Assembly: GCA_002773975.1 (NCBI GenBank)
Contig: PEZR01000095.1
Coordinates: 7,881-14,084 of the forward strand
Origin: Bdellovibrio sp. CG10_big_fil_rev_8_21_14_0_10_47_8
GTDB lineage: Bacteria > Bdellovibrionota > Bdellovibrionia > Bdellovibrionales > Bdellovibrionaceae
DNA: 6,204 nt
Direction of reading: 5' to 3'
Made by a program: the position numbers and the translations under genes. This document shows positions 5,033 through 6,204 of this stretch, one piece after another; positions within the stretch are counted from its first letter, which is position 1; every line of letters starts with the position of its first letter. The notes beneath the pieces are model-generated. The model saw only the letters and a program-made list of their open reading frames with translations. It had not been told where the DNA came from and did no database searches.

Positions 5033-6204
5033 ATGTTTCATAGAATTTTGATTTTTACAATTGTACTGATGCCCATGGTTTCTTTCTCAGCCGAGAAAGA
5101 GCGTCGTGGGCTTATGCCGGAACTTAAAATCAATTCAACCAATGAAGATGACAACCAAAAGAAATCTCTTCAGAGCGAAGTTCTGATCACAAAAACAGAA
5201 AACCAAGCAATTCAGGCCCTGATTAAAATTATCAAAAAGAAAAAAGGTTCCCCCCAAGAGCCTGACCTCTGGTACCGATTGGCGGAACTCTACATGCGTC
5301 GAGCAAAATCTGGACGTTTCTTTGACATGGTTCGACTGGGAGATTCCGCCGCCCAGTTCATTCCCCCCAATGTCACTGATGAAACCGCCATAGCCTCTCT
5401 GAAAAGAGCCGTTCAAGTCTATACGAAGATTGAAAAAGAATTTCCAAAATTTCGAGAAATGGACTCAGTTCTCTTTAACAATGCGTTTGCAAGCCAACAG
5501 TTAAAATTGTCTAAAAATGCGGATGCCCTCTATTACAAAGTGGTCACTCAGCATCCAAAGTCCCCTTTGGTCCCCGACGCCTATCTGGCCTTGGGTGAGC
5601 TTGCCTACGAAAATCACAAATTTTCTGATGCGATTGATTTTTTCCGAGCTATTGAGCGTTTTCCCCAGTCTCGGGTCTACTCTTACGGTTTGTACAAAGA
5701 AGCCTGGACTCTTTACAATCTCCACAGAAACGATGAGGCCATTGACAAATTAGTTCAAGTCGTCAAATCCCAAGACCCAAGCCGTCTTGAGGGCAAAAGA
5801 ATGAACTACAATCTTCGCACAGAGTCCCTTCGCGACCTGGCGCTCTTTTTCGGCGAAACTAAACCTGCGGACCAAGCCTATTCGTTCTTCGCAAAAATCG
5901 CCTCTGGCGACGAAATTGGAGAAAGTCTCTACACTCTTGGGAAGCTGTATGACTCTCACTCGCGTCACAAAGAAATGAATATCTTCTTGGGTGAATTTGT
6001 TGCCAAACAGCCTCTGTCTTCTTACCGAGTAAAGGTCGAGCTTCTCATGATCAACGGCAATGAAACCGCTCGAGACAGAGCTCAATCTTTGAAACATCTG
6101 ATCGCGGCCGCCGAAGTCTGCAAAAAGAATTCTGACTGGCGCCGGGAAAATGCCACCACTGCCGAGCTTGAGTGCGACTATAACTTTTCAAGAACCAATG
6201 TTAA
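5033..6204 (+). CDS. Secreted TPR-repeat protein, 3' end outside the window
   Basis: The frame is open from the ATG at 5033 to the window edge: 390 codons without a stop, so the protein is incomplete. It begins with a Sec signal peptide (FHRILIFTIVLMPMVSFSA, likely cut after Ala20) and no lipobox cysteine, so the mature protein should be periplasmic. A charged, low-complexity stretch follows (about 21-75). Helical repeats of TPR type come next. The clearest are PDAYLALGELAYENHKFSDA and onward (181-211), SYGLYKEAWTLYNLHRNDEA and onward (217-245) and ESLYTLGKLYDSHSRHKEM (297-315). Weaker repeats flank these, such as LWYRLAELYMRRA at 79-91. TPR proteins are protein-binding scaffolds. GGTGGGG lies just before the ATG with unusually short spacing. 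The gap from the ExbD-like gene is 24 bases. The order channel, two ExbD proteins, TPR recalls myxobacterial gliding-motor and similar clusters, suggesting a periplasmic adaptor for the motor; this is inference. Confidence 0.88.
   Translation, partial: MFHRILIFTIVLMPMVSFSAEKERRGLMPELKINSTNEDDNQKKSLQSEVLITKTENQAIQALIKIIKKKKGSPQEPDLWYRLAELYMRRAKSGRFFDMVRLGDSAAQFIPPNVTDETAIASLKRAVQVYTKIEKEFPKFREMDSVLFNNAFASQQLKLSKNADALYYKVVTQHPKSPLVPDAYLALGELAYENHKFSDAIDFFRAIERFPQSRVYSYGLYKEAWTLYNLHRNDEAIDKLVQVVKSQDPSRLEGKRMNYNLRTESLRDLALFFGETKPADQAYSFFAKIASGDEIGESLYTLGKLYDSHSRHKEMNIFLGEFVAKQPLSSYRVKVELLMINGNETARDRAQSLKHLIAAAEVCKKNSDWRRENATTAELECDYNFSRTNV

Noticed and set aside
5501..6097. Minus- and plus-strand frames of 74, 78 and 115 residues near the right end
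   Set aside because: They overlap the TPR protein, whose continuous frame, signal peptide and repeats explain the region.

Overview
The window looks like chromosomal DNA of a predatory or deltaproteobacteria-like Gram-negative bacterium, most plausibly Bdellovibrio or a relative (Bdellovibrionota). This is inferred from moderate GC, the gene style (a von Willebrand A lipoprotein, a GYF plus PilZ fusion, and a TolQ/ExbB motor with two TolR/ExbD partners and a TPR protein) and the tight operon. No database search was possible, so the taxonomic call is an inference.

Left part (about 60-1055, minus strand): two accessory-type genes read leftward. The first is a Doc-type Fic-domain protein (534-1055). 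It is followed 40 bases later by a GNAT N-acetyltransferase (60-493), whose reading frame is broken at a run of eight A on the coding strand. The last third of the acetyltransferase continues, well conserved, in the -1 frame.

Middle (1056-1412): a divergent intergenic region without a convincing gene. It holds a 13-bp palindrome (1101-1113) that could be an operator, and a clear Shine-Dalgarno at its right end that fixes the start of the next gene.

Right part (1413 to the window end, plus strand): six genes in one direction with gaps of 8, 26, 14, 5 and 24 bases, almost certainly one operon. The order is VWA lipoprotein, GYF-PilZ protein with an intact c-di-GMP motif, ExbB/TolQ-like channel subunit, ExbD-like protein lacking the membrane Asp, ExbD-like protein keeping it, and a secreted TPR-repeat protein cut by the window edge. 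Together these look like a proton-driven energy-transducing motor of the Tol/Exb/Agl kind. It has a cytoplasmic c-di-GMP sensor that could set its activity, and periplasmic or outer-membrane partners (TPR protein and VWA lipoprotein) that could receive or transmit force. The asymmetric ExbD pair and the GYF-PilZ protein are the most unusual parts.
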